The notes: a model not told the origin generated them from the letters alone. Shown: positions 55,201 to 62,852, counted from the first letter of the stretch. The stretch: DNA of 64,000 nucleotides from Microbacterium wangchenii (GCF_004564355.1 NZ_CP038266.1:806001-870000), one strand, 5' to 3'. Made by a program: numbers and translations.

Positions 55201-56570
55201 TGCGCACGCTGCTGTCGCAGGCCGTGCTGCGCTTCACCCCCGCCGACCTGCACCTGTACGTCGTCGACTGGGGCAACGGTGCGCTCCTTCCCCTGACCGG
55301 GGCGCCGCACACGGGCGCCGTGATCACCCCGCAGGACGCCGAGCGGCTGCCGCGCCTGCTCGGACGCCTCGCCGGCGAGCTGTCCCGCCGCCAGGGCGTG
55401 CTCGCCCAGGCGGCCGTCGGCAGCATCGCCGAGCAGCGCCGCACCGCCGATCCGCGTGAGGCGCTCGCCTACGCGATCGTCGTGATCGACGGCTGGGAGC
55501 GGCTGTCGGCCTCCCTCAGCCCCGACGAGATGGTCAGCGTGCGCGACCAGATGCTGCGCCTGCTGCGCGAGGGTCCGGCTGTCGGCATCCGCGTGGTCGT
55601 GACGGCTGACCGCAGCATCCCATCCGACCGCATCGCGAGCTTCATCGACACGCAGTATGCACTCCCCATGCGCGACGTGAACGACTACCGCGGCGCCGGC
55701 ATCATGGTGCGCGAGATCCCGGCCGACATGCCGGCCGGCCGCGTCCTGTTCGGCGCCGACGGAGCCGAGGGCCAGATCGCCGTGGTGTCGGCCGACACGT
55801 CCGGCGAGGCTCAGGCGGCGAACCTGCGCGGCACCGTCGAGCACGCCGCCGCGCACTTCGCCCGGTTCCCGCAGCTGGCCGAGCTGCCCTCCGCCCTGAG
55901 GGTGGACCCGCTGCCCTCGCACATCGGACTGTCGGATGCTGCGTTGCTGCCGCTGGCCGAGCCGGATGCGGCGGAGACCCCCGTGGTCGGCGTGGGCGGC
56001 GACACGCTGTCGCGCTTCACGATCGACTGGCCGGAAGTCGGCGGCTTCATCGTCGTCGGCGACCGCCGCAGCGGCAAGACCGACGCGCTCGCGCTCATCG
56101 CCCACCAGCTCGGATGGGCGGGCACGCCGATGGCGGTCGTCGCCGCCGCCGGATCCGTGCTGGCGGAGGTCGCCGCGGCCCACGACGTCCCCGTGCTGAC
56201 CTCGGCGGCCACCGCCGAGCAGATCGAGGAGGCTCTCGCGGGGGAGGGCCTGGTCACCGTGATCGTCGACGACGCCGAAGCGATCCGCGACTCGGTGCTC
56301 GAGCGTGCGCTGGTGGCTGCCCGCACGCGCCTGCGCTTCATCATCTCGCTCGGCGCCGACTCCGCCGGCACCGCGATCAGCGGTGTGGTCACCGACGCCA
56401 AGCGCGGGCGCACGGGCCTCGTGCTCTCGCCCACGTCGACGATCCTGGGCACCCAGCTGTTCAGCACGCAGATCCCTCGGCCCTTCGTCGGCCGCGGGGC
56501 GCCGGGGTCGGGCGTGCTGTTCGCGACGGGTGGCTACAGCGCGGTGCAGGTGCCCGATCTGCGCGCCTGA
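52227..56570 (+). CDS. eccC: Type VII secretion FtsK/SpoIIIE ATPase with N-terminal FHA domain (EccC/EssC-like)
   Basis: Protein of 1447 residues. A ubiquitin/FHA-like N-terminus (FHA about 72-160, VSIGRGNDAHICV) is followed by two membrane helices (about 231-275) and three FtsK-type ATPase domains. ATPase 1 has an intact Walker A (Lys651 in GTTGSGKSE) and Walker B (MIVVDEFAEL). Domain 2 has Arg988 in place of Lys (GSRSGRTT). Domain 3 has Lys1284 (GDRRSGKT). The FHA-TM-FtsK order resembles EssC of Firmicutes more than mycobacterial EccC. It should be the motor that recognises and exports the WXG100 proteins and effector downstream. Start set by the ATGA overlap. Confidence 0.92.
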   Translation: MTLRLTIDRPTDAARRPESWVVKVDAATTVSELAESLKVDPDLLAPGADTAESFAESGVHSGVRVPAASPVVISPGRLRLEFVAGPFAGEVVPLEPGQEVSIGRGNDAHICVADPHLEGRHAILTAVGGMSPDGSFAPLTATVSLADPQGHLVVNGAETAAAVQIVPADLVQLGSSIVRIGLAPAPDADLTVDEVGTRAFNRPSRIRPARQVPVVALPGDKPDEADGSPLPWLSALIPIVLGVTLAVVFQRPIMLMMAAASPIMVVGSFIMNKRLAERKGQRTEAEWVQDIHDARARIAELTRDQRLDAWYRHLDPVLIRDIATRPLARLWERRRTDTDALRVRVGVAETPLEVRFEGGPQKERTLERRVGVSPAPVSVDLAAGPVGVSGPADVTAGLARAMITDLATLRSPRDLQFIVLCDREQESTWSWVQWLPHLNAGAGPVALIGNTDHTRRERLRELGALLDARMRVAGERRGASADAQIVLVIDGARRYRMLPGMVTILEKGALFGIHVLAIDSDRSRLPEEAASVVTVDGVDPLLGRVESAEEYYAPVLLDQVSLAYAEDVARALCPIEHVRGVGDDATLPSSVRYSELMGIDLDDARPIAEQWQLVPRQSYVVVGAGTEGEFAIDIASDGPHALVAGTTGSGKSEFLQTLVISLALANRPDALNFVLIDYKGGSAFADCSRLPHTVGMVTNLDARETERALASLDAELKRRERVLRDDIGAKDVDAAWEKDPDAAARLGLARLMIVVDEFAELKTELPDFINGLVRIARVGRSLGVNLVLATQRPSGVITPEMQSNINLRVALRVTDRADSGDVIGTPDAALIPAGSPGRGYVRAGLDAAPIPFQTARVAALRLGHQRTARVLPPAARVEWQTLGLPPRYPSATEQATHRPDQDDTDLRALVQLAGKAAQLLGVPKSPSPWLMPLPDVLPLDRFDDGAVPEGAVILGLEDVPSEQTQRPLAWSILDDSHLLLFGGSRSGRTTALRTLLSQAVLRFTPADLHLYVVDWGNGALLPLTGAPHTGAVITPQDAERLPRLLGRLAGELSRRQGVLAQAAVGSIAEQRRTADPREALAYAIVVIDGWERLSASLSPDEMVSVRDQMLRLLREGPAVGIRVVVTADRSIPSDRIASFIDTQYALPMRDVNDYRGAGIMVREIPADMPAGRVLFGADGAEGQIAVVSADTSGEAQAANLRGTVEHAAAHFARFPQLAELPSALRVDPLPSHIGLSDAALLPLAEPDAAETPVVGVGGDTLSRFTIDWPEVGGFIVVGDRRSGKTDALALIAHQLGWAGTPMAVVAAAGSVLAEVAAAHDVPVLTSAATAEQIEEALAGEGLVTVIVDDAEAIRDSVLERALVAARTRLRFIISLGADSAGTAISGVVTDAKRGRTGLVLSPTSTILGTQLFSTQIPRPFVGRGAPGSGVLFATGGYSAVQVPDLRA

Positions 56571-56611
56571 CCCGGTCGCGACCCGTGGCCGCAACCGGCT
56601 TCCCGCGCGCG

Positions 56612-56648
56612 TAAGCTGGGGGGGTTGTGTGCGGACGGGGGTCCGCAC
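56612..56648 (+). promoter_or_regulatory. Promoter with 5' hairpin for the FHA protein
   Basis: TAAGCT (56612-56617) is a good -10. About 11 bases on, GTGCGGAC-gggg-GTCCGCAC forms a perfect 8-bp stem at the very 5' end of the predicted mRNA, which could protect it or affect ribosome access. Confidence 0.45.
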
Positions 56649-56672
56649 CATTCCGATGCGAGGATGCGCTTC

Positions 56673-57278
56673 ATGAGCACGCAGTGCCGGTTCTGTGGTG
56701 CGGCCGTCCGGCCGAACACGATGTTCTGCCCGTCGTGCGGTCAGATCGTGGTGGCGGATGCGCCCGCGGCGACCGCCAGCGTCCTCCCGCCGCCCTTCCG
56801 CACGACCGGTGGCGGCACGCGCGAACCGCAGACCGTCGCCGCACCCGTCGCGCCGCCCGAGCCCGTGGCGCCCGTCCCGCTGCCCGACCTCGCCCCGCCC
56901 GTGGCCCGGCCGGCCGCCGTGGCCCCGCCGGCGCCCGTGGCTCCGGCCGCGCTGGCGCTGCGCATGCCGCAGGGCGCCGAAGTCGCCATCGACCAGGTGC
57001 TGGTCCTCGGACGCAACCCCGCCGGACGCGCGGCCGATCACGGCGGCGCGCCGATCGAGGTGGCCGACCCCACGCGCTCGGTGTCGCGCGTGCATCTGAT
57101 CGTGCGTCCCTCCGGCCCTGGTGAGGCCTCGGCCGAAGACGCCGGCTCGGGCAACGGCACCCTCCTCGAGCGCGGCGGTGCGCGGCATCCGCTGCGCCCT
57201 CGCGACCCCATCGCCATCCACGCCGGCGACCGCCTCATCCTCGGCGACGTCGTGGTCGAAGTGGGGACGGCGCGATAG
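56673..57278 (+). CDS. Zinc-ribbon FHA-domain protein
   Basis: Protein of 201 residues. The N-terminus is a four-Cys zinc ribbon (CRFCGAAVRPNTMFCPSCGQ). A Pro/Ala-rich linker of about 70 residues follows, then an FHA domain (about 105-200, with LVLGRNPAGR, SRVHLIV, GSGNGTLLERGG). FHA domains bind phosphothreonine peptides. Together with the FHA in EccC this suggests Ser/Thr-kinase control of secretion. GAGG 9 bases upstream favours this ATG over one 9 bases earlier. Confidence 0.8.
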   Translation: MSTQCRFCGAAVRPNTMFCPSCGQIVVADAPAATASVLPPPFRTTGGGTREPQTVAAPVAPPEPVAPVPLPDLAPPVARPAAVAPPAPVAPAALALRMPQGAEVAIDQVLVLGRNPAGRAADHGGAPIEVADPTRSVSRVHLIVRPSGPGEASAEDAGSGNGTLLERGGARHPLRPRDPIAIHAGDRLILGDVVVEVGTAR

Positions 57279-57281
57279 ATT
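57276..57281 (+). promoter_or_regulatory. -10 box overlapping the FHA gene stop
   Basis: TAGATT overlaps the TAG stop and lies seven bases before the next ATG. Confidence 0.35.
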
Positions 57282-57288
57282 CGTCGCC

Positions 57289-58014
57289 ATGACGGAGAGC
57301 GCGCCCGCCGAGAGACTGACCGAAGCGGTCGCGTTCGACGCCGACCGCGGCCAGCTGCGCGCTGCGCTGCGCCGCAACACCGTCTACGTCGCGGTGTACC
57401 TTGCGCTGGTCGCGCTCGTGGGAGCCGGCATCGTCGCCCTCGCGATGAGCGGCATCGGACGGCTCGCGACCTACTTCCTCCTGAGCATCTTCCTCCTCGT
57501 CCTGCTGGCCAGCGTCGTGCTGGGCCTGCGCCTCCGCCGTCGGCTGCAGACCTTCCTGCGCGCGGGTGATCCGCTGCTGCTGCTCTCCCCGCACGCGCTC
57601 GTCTTCGCCGGCATCCCGCCGATCCCGTGGGCGGACGTGCTGGGCGTCGTCTACTGCGACGAGCGGGCGAACCTGTCATCCGGCGGGGGGATCGGGCGCT
57701 GGATGAAGCGCCTCACCTACCGCGCGGGCGGTTCCCAGGTCACGCTCGTCGTGGGCGTCGCCCGGCCGAAGCGGTTCCGTGAAGGGGCCGCCGGCGGGCT
57801 CACGCGGTATCTCAGCTCGTCGTTCGATCTCGGCGGCTTCACGCTGCCCGTGGACACGGCCCTCAGCGACGTCCAACTGAGAGCGCTCGCGGGGTCGTTC
57901 CGCGCGCTGGCGGAGGGGGCAATCGTCCGTTACCTGGAGACCGATGACGCCCGTCGCGTCGGCCGCGCGGCCGCCTCCATGGCCACTGGCCGGCCCATGC
58001 GGCGGGACGCGTGA
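57289..58014 (+). CDS. Two-span membrane protein, possibly PH-like
   Basis: Protein of 241 residues with two adjacent membrane helices (about 31-80) and a cytoplasmic C-terminal part. The stretch LLLLSPHALVFAGIPPIPWADVLGVVY is the pattern of small bacterial PH-like domains. No known T7SS subunit is recognised, but the position between the FHA protein and the WXG100 genes suggests a role in the apparatus. Confidence 0.6.
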   Translation: MTESAPAERLTEAVAFDADRGQLRAALRRNTVYVAVYLALVALVGAGIVALAMSGIGRLATYFLLSIFLLVLLASVVLGLRLRRRLQTFLRAGDPLLLLSPHALVFAGIPPIPWADVLGVVYCDERANLSSGGGIGRWMKRLTYRAGGSQVTLVVGVARPKRFREGAAGGLTRYLSSSFDLGGFTLPVDTALSDVQLRALAGSFRALAEGAIVRYLETDDARRVGRAAASMATGRPMRRDA

Positions 58015-58033
58015 CATGAGTTTCCTTTCATAC

Positions 58034-58061
58034 TTGACACCCGAAGCGCAATAGCTATATT
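58034..58061 (+). promoter_or_regulatory. Strong sigma-70-type promoter before the WXG100 genes
   Basis: TTGACA, a 16-base spacer and TATATT lie in a markedly AT-rich patch about 80 bases before the first WXG100 gene. It is the best canonical promoter I found in the window. Confidence 0.7.
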
Positions 58062-58139
58062 CGGACCGCCGTATATGTGTTAGAACTATGCGGAACCTAT
58101 GACCCGGGCGGCTGATCGCCCTGAACCACGGAGGATCAC

Positions 58140-58433
58140 ATGGCGGACATCAAAGTCACCTCGGAGTCGCTCTCGGGCGTCGCGAACCAGCTCTCTTCGG
58201 GAGCCGCTTCGATCGAGTCGCAGCTGAGCAACCTGAAGTCGCTCGTGCAGGGACTCATCGCGGGCGACTGGGGCGGCGCAGCCTCGCAGTCGTTCAACGA
58301 GCTGTACGAGCAGTGGGATGCAGCGGGCCTGCAGTTGAAGGAATCCCTCACCGGGATCAGCGACCAGCTCTCGAAGGCCGCGCTGGCCTACGAGGAGTCG
58401 GAGAACAACATCAGCAACAGCTTCCGCGCCTGA
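58140..58433 (+). CDS. WXG100 protein, EsxA-like (first)
   Basis: Helical-hairpin protein of 97 residues. The Trp-x-Gly turn is Trp44-Gly-Gly46 (GDWGGAAS), and the C-terminal export motif Y-x3-E is YEESE. An excellent GGAGG ribosome site and the strong promoter upstream suggest high expression. It should be a substrate and co-factor of the EccC-like ATPase. A hairpin follows. Confidence 0.9.
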   Translation: MADIKVTSESLSGVANQLSSGAASIESQLSNLKSLVQGLIAGDWGGAASQSFNELYEQWDAAGLQLKESLTGISDQLSKAALAYEESENNISNSFRA

Positions 58434-58444
58434 GCATGATCGTC

Positions 58445-58469
58445 GGGGGCGCCGGCTGACGGCGCCCCC
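58445..58469 (+). terminator. Hairpin between first and second WXG100 genes
   Basis: GGGGGCGCC-ggctgac-GGCGCCCCC, a 9-bp stem starting 11 bases after the stop, without T-run. Likely a partial terminator giving the first WXG100 protein an excess over the genes behind it. Confidence 0.6.
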
Positions 58470-58514
58470 TGTCGTGGGTGGGCGGCGGAAGAGCTTAGGG
58501 AGCAGGAGCAGCAG

Positions 58515-58847
58515 ATGGGGCAATTCTCGGTATCGACACCGGCCCTGGGGTATTCGGCCTCGGCGATGGTCGGAGCCGTCGCCCAGTTCGACGGGCACGT
58601 GTCTCAGATCTCCGGCGTGGTGACATCCATCGTGGGTGCATCGTGGAGCGGCGACGCCGCGGAGAAGTTCGCGGAGAGCTGGGCGGAGTGGCAGACCAAC
58701 GCCGGTCTGGTCCGCGACGCCCTCACCGACATCGCCGCCCGTGTGCAGGGCGCGGAGACGGGCTACACCATGACGGAGATGCAGGTCACCGCCGCATCCC
58801 GTTCATCCACCGTCGGCACACGCCGGCAGGGTGGGGGAACCGCGTGA
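58515..58847 (+). CDS. WXG100 protein (second)
   Basis: Protein of 110 residues with Trp44-Ser-Gly46 (ASWSGDAAEKF), and Y-x3-E in GYTMTE followed by a 20-residue basic tail. GGAGCAGGAGCAGCAG provides the ribosome site. Its stop overlaps the next WXG100 gene (GTGA), suggesting a heterodimer. Confidence 0.88.
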   Translation: MGQFSVSTPALGYSASAMVGAVAQFDGHVSQISGVVTSIVGASWSGDAAEKFAESWAEWQTNAGLVRDALTDIAARVQGAETGYTMTEMQVTAASRSSTVGTRRQGGGTA

Positions 58848-59137
58848 GCCTGCACACCTTCGACCTCGCGCAGCTGCGCGAGCTGGAGACGGCGCTCGAC
58901 AACCTCATCACCTACTGCACCGACCTCGAGACGCACGCCGCCGGCGCCACCGCCGCAGCCAACGCCCAGTGGGCGGGCGTGGCCAGCGTGGAGTTCCTCG
59001 GGCTCGTCGGCACGTGGCAGCTCGGCGCGGCGGCGATCAAGACGCACGCCGAAGACCTGAAGAAGTGGGTCGGTGAGGCCGCATCGGTCTACGAGGCCGC
59101 CCAGAACAACAATCGCACGATGTGGGCCAGCGCATGA
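58844..59137 (+). CDS. WXG100-like protein (third), likely effector chaperone
   Basis: Protein of 97 residues, GTG start, with Trp43-Ala-Gly45 (AQWAGVAS). Unlike the other two it lacks the Y-x3-D/E tail motif (YEAAQ). Its stop overlaps the effector start (ATGA). Small helical proteins directly before LXG/WXG effectors often act as targeting partners; that role is inferred. Confidence 0.82.
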   Translation: MSLHTFDLAQLRELETALDNLITYCTDLETHAAGATAAANAQWAGVASVEFLGLVGTWQLGAAAIKTHAEDLKKWVGEAASVYEAAQNNNRTMWASA

Positions 59138-62010
59138 CGACGAGACGAATCGACCCGACCCTGTACGTGCAGGCTGCCGACGCCTTCGACGCGGTGGCCG
59201 AGTCCGCCGACACGGTCGGCAGCACCGCCCGCTCCTCCGCGAATGGCTTTGCGAGCATGGCCGGCTCCGACCCCGGCGGCGAGCAGTTCGCGGGCGCCTA
59301 CGACGATGTCGCGGGCGCCGCGCTGCAGAACATCTTCGACATCGGCGTGCGCGCCAACAGCCTGGACCGCCTCTTCATGGCCAGCGGGGGCAACGCCGCG
59401 TCGGCGGAGGCGGTCGCATCCGGGCAGCCCTTCGACGCCGGAAGCTTCACGCTCCGGCCGCCGCGCAGCCCGCAGAGCGTCGCACCGCCCCCCTCCGCCT
59501 TCGGCGGCAGCACCAACGAGCCCACGGGCTGGGATCTGGTGATGGACGTCGTCGGGATGATGTGGCCCAATGCCGACACCGACAAGCTCGACGACGCCGC
59601 ACGGGCGTGGAAGGACATCGCCCGCGACGTCCGCCGCCTGGCGACGGACGTGCGTCAGGGCGACAACCCCGTGGCCTCCCTGGACAGCGTCGAACTCGTC
59701 AAGGCCCGCACTGAGGTGAGCGACTTCGCGACCGACATCGGTGACGTGGCCGACCTCATCGAGGACCTCGGGACCCAGTGCAGCGACTACGCCGATGACG
59801 TGCGTGAAGCGCACAAGGAAGTCATCGAGATGCTCGTGCAGCTCGCGATCGAGATCGCCGCGACGGTGGCCATCAGCGCCGCGCTGAGTGCGTTCACCTT
59901 CGGCGCCAGCGCCGCTGCCGGCGCTGCAGCCATGACCGCGCGCATCGCCGTGATCGGCGGTCGCATCCTCACGATCCTCACCCGCGTGGGGGGTACGGCT
60001 GCCCGCGTGGCCGTGCGCATCCGCGCCATCCGAGCCAGCCTCATCCCCTTCGCGCTGCGCCACAAGCGCCAGGTCCAGGCCGCCATCGATCTCGCCGCCG
60101 GGACGGCGGCTGCGCTGACCGCGGAGGTGGTCGTCAAGCGCGGCGACGCGAACCTCCTCGCGGTTCTCGGCTCCAGCCTCGTCGGCGGCGCGGTATCGGA
60201 CGTCATCGCCAGGCCGTTCGGTCGGTACGGCGAGAATGTCGTCGTCAGGGCTCTTGCCGGCGGCGGCGGGGGAGCGGCGGGTGCCGCGACCGACGGTCTC
60301 ATCAGTGACGGCAGCGTGGACCCCCGCTCTGTCGTGATCGGTGGTCTGGGCGGCGTGGTGACCTCCGGCGGAGGATCGCGCAGCGGCTCCGGCCGCGGCT
60401 CGTCGTCGGCTGCCGACCCGGGTCGGGGCAACATCGACGTCAACGAGAACGTGCCGGTCGTCACCGGCGGCAACAACGCCAACAGCGGCGGCCCCGACGG
60501 CGGTGGCCGCCCCGGTACGACGGACTATGAGGGTCCGAACGTCTCCGGCGGCAACGAGGTCAGCGGCGGCGGTGGCGACGGCGGTCCCGCCGGCACGACC
60601 GACTACGAGGGCCCTAACGTCACGGGCGGCAACGAGGTCAGTGGCGGCGGTGGCGACGGCGGCGGCGGTCCGCGCGTGCCCGAAGGCGAAGCACCCACAC
60701 CGACCGGCGGCGAGGGTATCCCCTCACCGGGCGGGAACGGTGGGGGCGGCCCGCGTGGCGGCAACGACCCGGTCGATGTCCCGACCCCGCCGGTCAACAC
60801 CGGCGGTGGCGGCGGGAACGGCCTGCCTCCGGGCTCCGGCTCGGGTAACGGCTCCCAGAACCCGGGCGGGTACGACCCCGAGACGCCGATCTTCCACGAC
60901 GTCGAGAACGACCTCGGGATGGATGTCGACGGCGACGGATTCCCGGCTTCATCCGGCGGAGCCGGCAACTCTGCTCCGGCCTCGAGCGATCCCGACGCGC
61001 CGACTGCCGGCAGCGGACGCCCGGGCGATGGCGACGGCGGGCGCCCTGGTGATGCCGACGGCGGACGCCCTGGTGATGCCGACGGCGGACGCCCCGGTGA
61101 TGCCGATGGCGGACGCCCCGGTGATGCCGATGGCGGACGCCCGGGTGATGCCGATGGCGGACGCCCGGGTGATGCCGATGGTGGCCGCCCGGGTGATGCC
61201 GACGGCGGTGCCGATCCGGCTCCGCACACGCCGGATGCCGATGGCGTGCCCGTGACGGGAGATGCGCCGGACGCGGGCGGCTCCCCGGCCACGCCGGGTG
61301 ACCCGTCGGGCAACCCGACCGACGCCGGCGATGCGCCGGCAGGAGGCGCAGATCCGGCGGACGCACCGGACTCCGCGCCGCTCACCCCTGAGGAGTTCGC
61401 GAAGCTCACGCCGCAGGAGCAGTATGACGCGGCGATGAACGAGATCTCGGGTGGACGGACGTTCGCTGACGATGCTGCGGCAACCCAGTTCGGTCAGGAG
61501 CACTGGGCCGGGATCAAGGATGACCTGACGGACACGCAGCGGGATGCGGTGCTGGACTACACCCGTGAGGCGCCCGGTACCAGCGGGGTGACCTATCGGG
61601 AGATCAACGGAGCGCTGCGAGCCGGGGATCCCTACCCCGCTCATCTCCAGCCTCACATCCAGAACATCGACGCTGCCATGAACTCCCGGCCGCTTCCCTC
61701 TGAAGTAGTCGTCACGCGCGCCATGAACGTGGACCACTGGCCGGTGACGCCCCAAAGCGCGCCAGGGACCAAGTTCGACGAATCGTCCTACCTGTCCACC
61801 TCCCTGGGCGGTGTCGCGGACTCGTTCAAGGGCAAGGATGTCGTCCTGCACCTTTCTGTGCCGGAGAAGACCCCGGCGATGTGGGTGGAGTCGGTGTCGG
61901 CGTTCGGTGGCTCCGAGCGAGAGTTGCTCTTGGGTAGGGGTCTATCGTGGACCGCGACCCGTTCCGTTCTGATCGACGGACAGTGGCATGTTTTCGGGAG
62001 GATCGGATGA
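59134..62010 (+). CDS. Type VII polymorphic toxin with C-terminal ADP-ribosyltransferase domain
   Basis: Effector of 958 residues. An N-terminal helical delivery part (1-230) contains the CpnT-like stretch GWDLVMDVVGMMWP at 132-145; a hydrophobic region (about 235-290) may cross or insert into membranes. A Gly-rich linker (about 400-700) holds two tandem repeat arrays. The last 150 residues match an ART exoenzyme: Arg862 (VVVTRAMN), the Ser888-Thr889-Ser890 motif (SYLSTSLGG) and Glu928-x-Glu930 (SERELLLGRG), i.e. R-STS-ExE. It should transfer ADP-ribose from NAD+ to a target protein in a rival cell. Its stop overlaps the next gene. Confidence 0.88.
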   Translation: MTTRRIDPTLYVQAADAFDAVAESADTVGSTARSSANGFASMAGSDPGGEQFAGAYDDVAGAALQNIFDIGVRANSLDRLFMASGGNAASAEAVASGQPFDAGSFTLRPPRSPQSVAPPPSAFGGSTNEPTGWDLVMDVVGMMWPNADTDKLDDAARAWKDIARDVRRLATDVRQGDNPVASLDSVELVKARTEVSDFATDIGDVADLIEDLGTQCSDYADDVREAHKEVIEMLVQLAIEIAATVAISAALSAFTFGASAAAGAAAMTARIAVIGGRILTILTRVGGTAARVAVRIRAIRASLIPFALRHKRQVQAAIDLAAGTAAALTAEVVVKRGDANLLAVLGSSLVGGAVSDVIARPFGRYGENVVVRALAGGGGGAAGAATDGLISDGSVDPRSVVIGGLGGVVTSGGGSRSGSGRGSSSAADPGRGNIDVNENVPVVTGGNNANSGGPDGGGRPGTTDYEGPNVSGGNEVSGGGGDGGPAGTTDYEGPNVTGGNEVSGGGGDGGGGPRVPEGEAPTPTGGEGIPSPGGNGGGGPRGGNDPVDVPTPPVNTGGGGGNGLPPGSGSGNGSQNPGGYDPETPIFHDVENDLGMDVDGDGFPASSGGAGNSAPASSDPDAPTAGSGRPGDGDGGRPGDADGGRPGDADGGRPGDADGGRPGDADGGRPGDADGGRPGDADGGRPGDADGGADPAPHTPDADGVPVTGDAPDAGGSPATPGDPSGNPTDAGDAPAGGADPADAPDSAPLTPEEFAKLTPQEQYDAAMNEISGGRTFADDAAATQFGQEHWAGIKDDLTDTQRDAVLDYTREAPGTSGVTYREINGALRAGDPYPAHLQPHIQNIDAAMNSRPLPSEVVVTRAMNVDHWPVTPQSAPGTKFDESSYLSTSLGGVADSFKGKDVVLHLSVPEKTPAMWVESVSAFGGSERELLLGRGLSWTATRSVLIDGQWHVFGRIG
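60514..60669 (+). repeat. Two 78-bp coding repeats in the toxin linker
   Basis: Encode two 26-residue units with GTTDYEGPNV and GGNEVSGGGGDGG, residues 461-512. The copies differ at scattered silent positions plus a few changes, so the duplication is not very recent. Confidence 0.75.
61015..61206 (+). repeat. Eight 24-bp coding repeats in the toxin linker
   Basis: Eight units encoding GRPGDADG (first unit GRPGDGDG), residues 628-691. The array is in frame and units differ by one or a few silent bases, so copy number can change without loss of frame. Likely a flexible acidic spacer ahead of the toxin domain. Confidence 0.85.
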
Positions 62011-62852
62011 TCGCCAGCGTGTTCTCGGACGAGGACTTCTCAGGAAAGGTCTCAGGAGACCTGCCTACCTACCATGCCGGGCCGCGTGGACCGATTCGTG
62101 CCGTCGCCATCCGTCGGGAGGGGGTCGTCGAGGCATACCTGTTCCACGGCGTGGACGGCGACGAGAAGGATGCAGCCGGTCTGATCTCCCGTCGCGAGGG
62201 CGACTTCCAACCACAGGGATCCGGTTATTGGATCGAGGAGCTGCGTCGACGCCACGACGACGGAGTGCCCGCTGCCGAAGCCGTTGCTTCCCTCGCGGGG
62301 ACCGCCGGCCCTGCATACGCTGGAGCAGCCGACACGTCCTTCGAGAGCTTCGAGAGCAAGGCCTCCGCACGGGAAGCGCTCGAACCGCGCAGGGATGATG
62401 CGCCTCGGCGGAACGAACCCGAAGCGAAACGGCCCGAGCGGACCGAGATCGACGCGGCTCTGCGAGCGGGGGGTGCATTGGCGCCCCGCATCGCAGAGAG
62501 CGTGCGCGCCCTGGATTCGGCTCTTCAGGTTCGTCCCACACCGGAGCCGGTGGTCGTGACGCTTGTCCGTTCTCGGGACTCGCTGCCCACCGACCTCACG
62601 ATGGGAACGCGCATCCACGAACCGGCGTATCTCCTTTCGCTGCTCGCCGGCCAAGACGTCCTTCCTCCCGAGGCGGAGGTGGTCGTGAAACTCCACGTAC
62701 CGGCCGGCGTGCCGGCCCTCTATCAGGATGCGTCGCTCCCGGGAGAGCCGGGTACGCTGCTGCTGGCGCGCGGGTTGGACTGGGAGGTCTTGCGGGTGAT
62801 CGACATGCCGGGTCAGATCGTCGTGACCGGCCGGGTGTCGCCGCCTCAGTGA
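62007..62852 (+). CDS. Protein with a degenerate ADP-ribosyltransferase-like C-terminal half
   Basis: Protein of 281 residues, starting inside the toxin stop. Residues 1-100 form a separate domain (RAVAIRREGVVEAYLFHG, GYWIEELRRR) I do not recognise; a charged linker follows (about 115-155). From about 180 on it follows the toxin ART domain segment by segment: PVVVTLVRS for EVVVTRAMN, EPAYLLSLLAG for ESSYLSTSLGG, VVVKLHVPAGVPALY for VVLHLSVPEKTPAMW, and GEPGTLLLARGLDW for GSERELLLGRGLSW. At the catalytic places it has Leu186, Leu210-Ser211-Leu212, Pro248 and Thr250, so it should be inactive. It may be an immunity or decoy protein, a chaperone, or a decayed toxin. Confidence 0.75.
   Translation: MIASVFSDEDFSGKVSGDLPTYHAGPRGPIRAVAIRREGVVEAYLFHGVDGDEKDAAGLISRREGDFQPQGSGYWIEELRRRHDDGVPAAEAVASLAGTAGPAYAGAADTSFESFESKASAREALEPRRDDAPRRNEPEAKRPERTEIDAALRAGGALAPRIAESVRALDSALQVRPTPEPVVVTLVRSRDSLPTDLTMGTRIHEPAYLLSLLAGQDVLPPEAEVVVKLHVPAGVPALYQDASLPGEPGTLLLARGLDWEVLRVIDMPGQIVVTGRVSPPQ

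Noticed and set aside
53664..57380. A 1238-codon open frame on the minus strand opposite eccC
   Set aside because: It has low-complexity Arg/Ala/Gly-rich coding with no motif, and overlaps a clear FtsK-type ATPase. Long antisense frames are common in very GC-rich genes.
61015..61206. Regular 24-bp repeats as a CRISPR array
   Set aside because: Units are contiguous with no spacers, are in frame and code for GRPGDADG inside the toxin.
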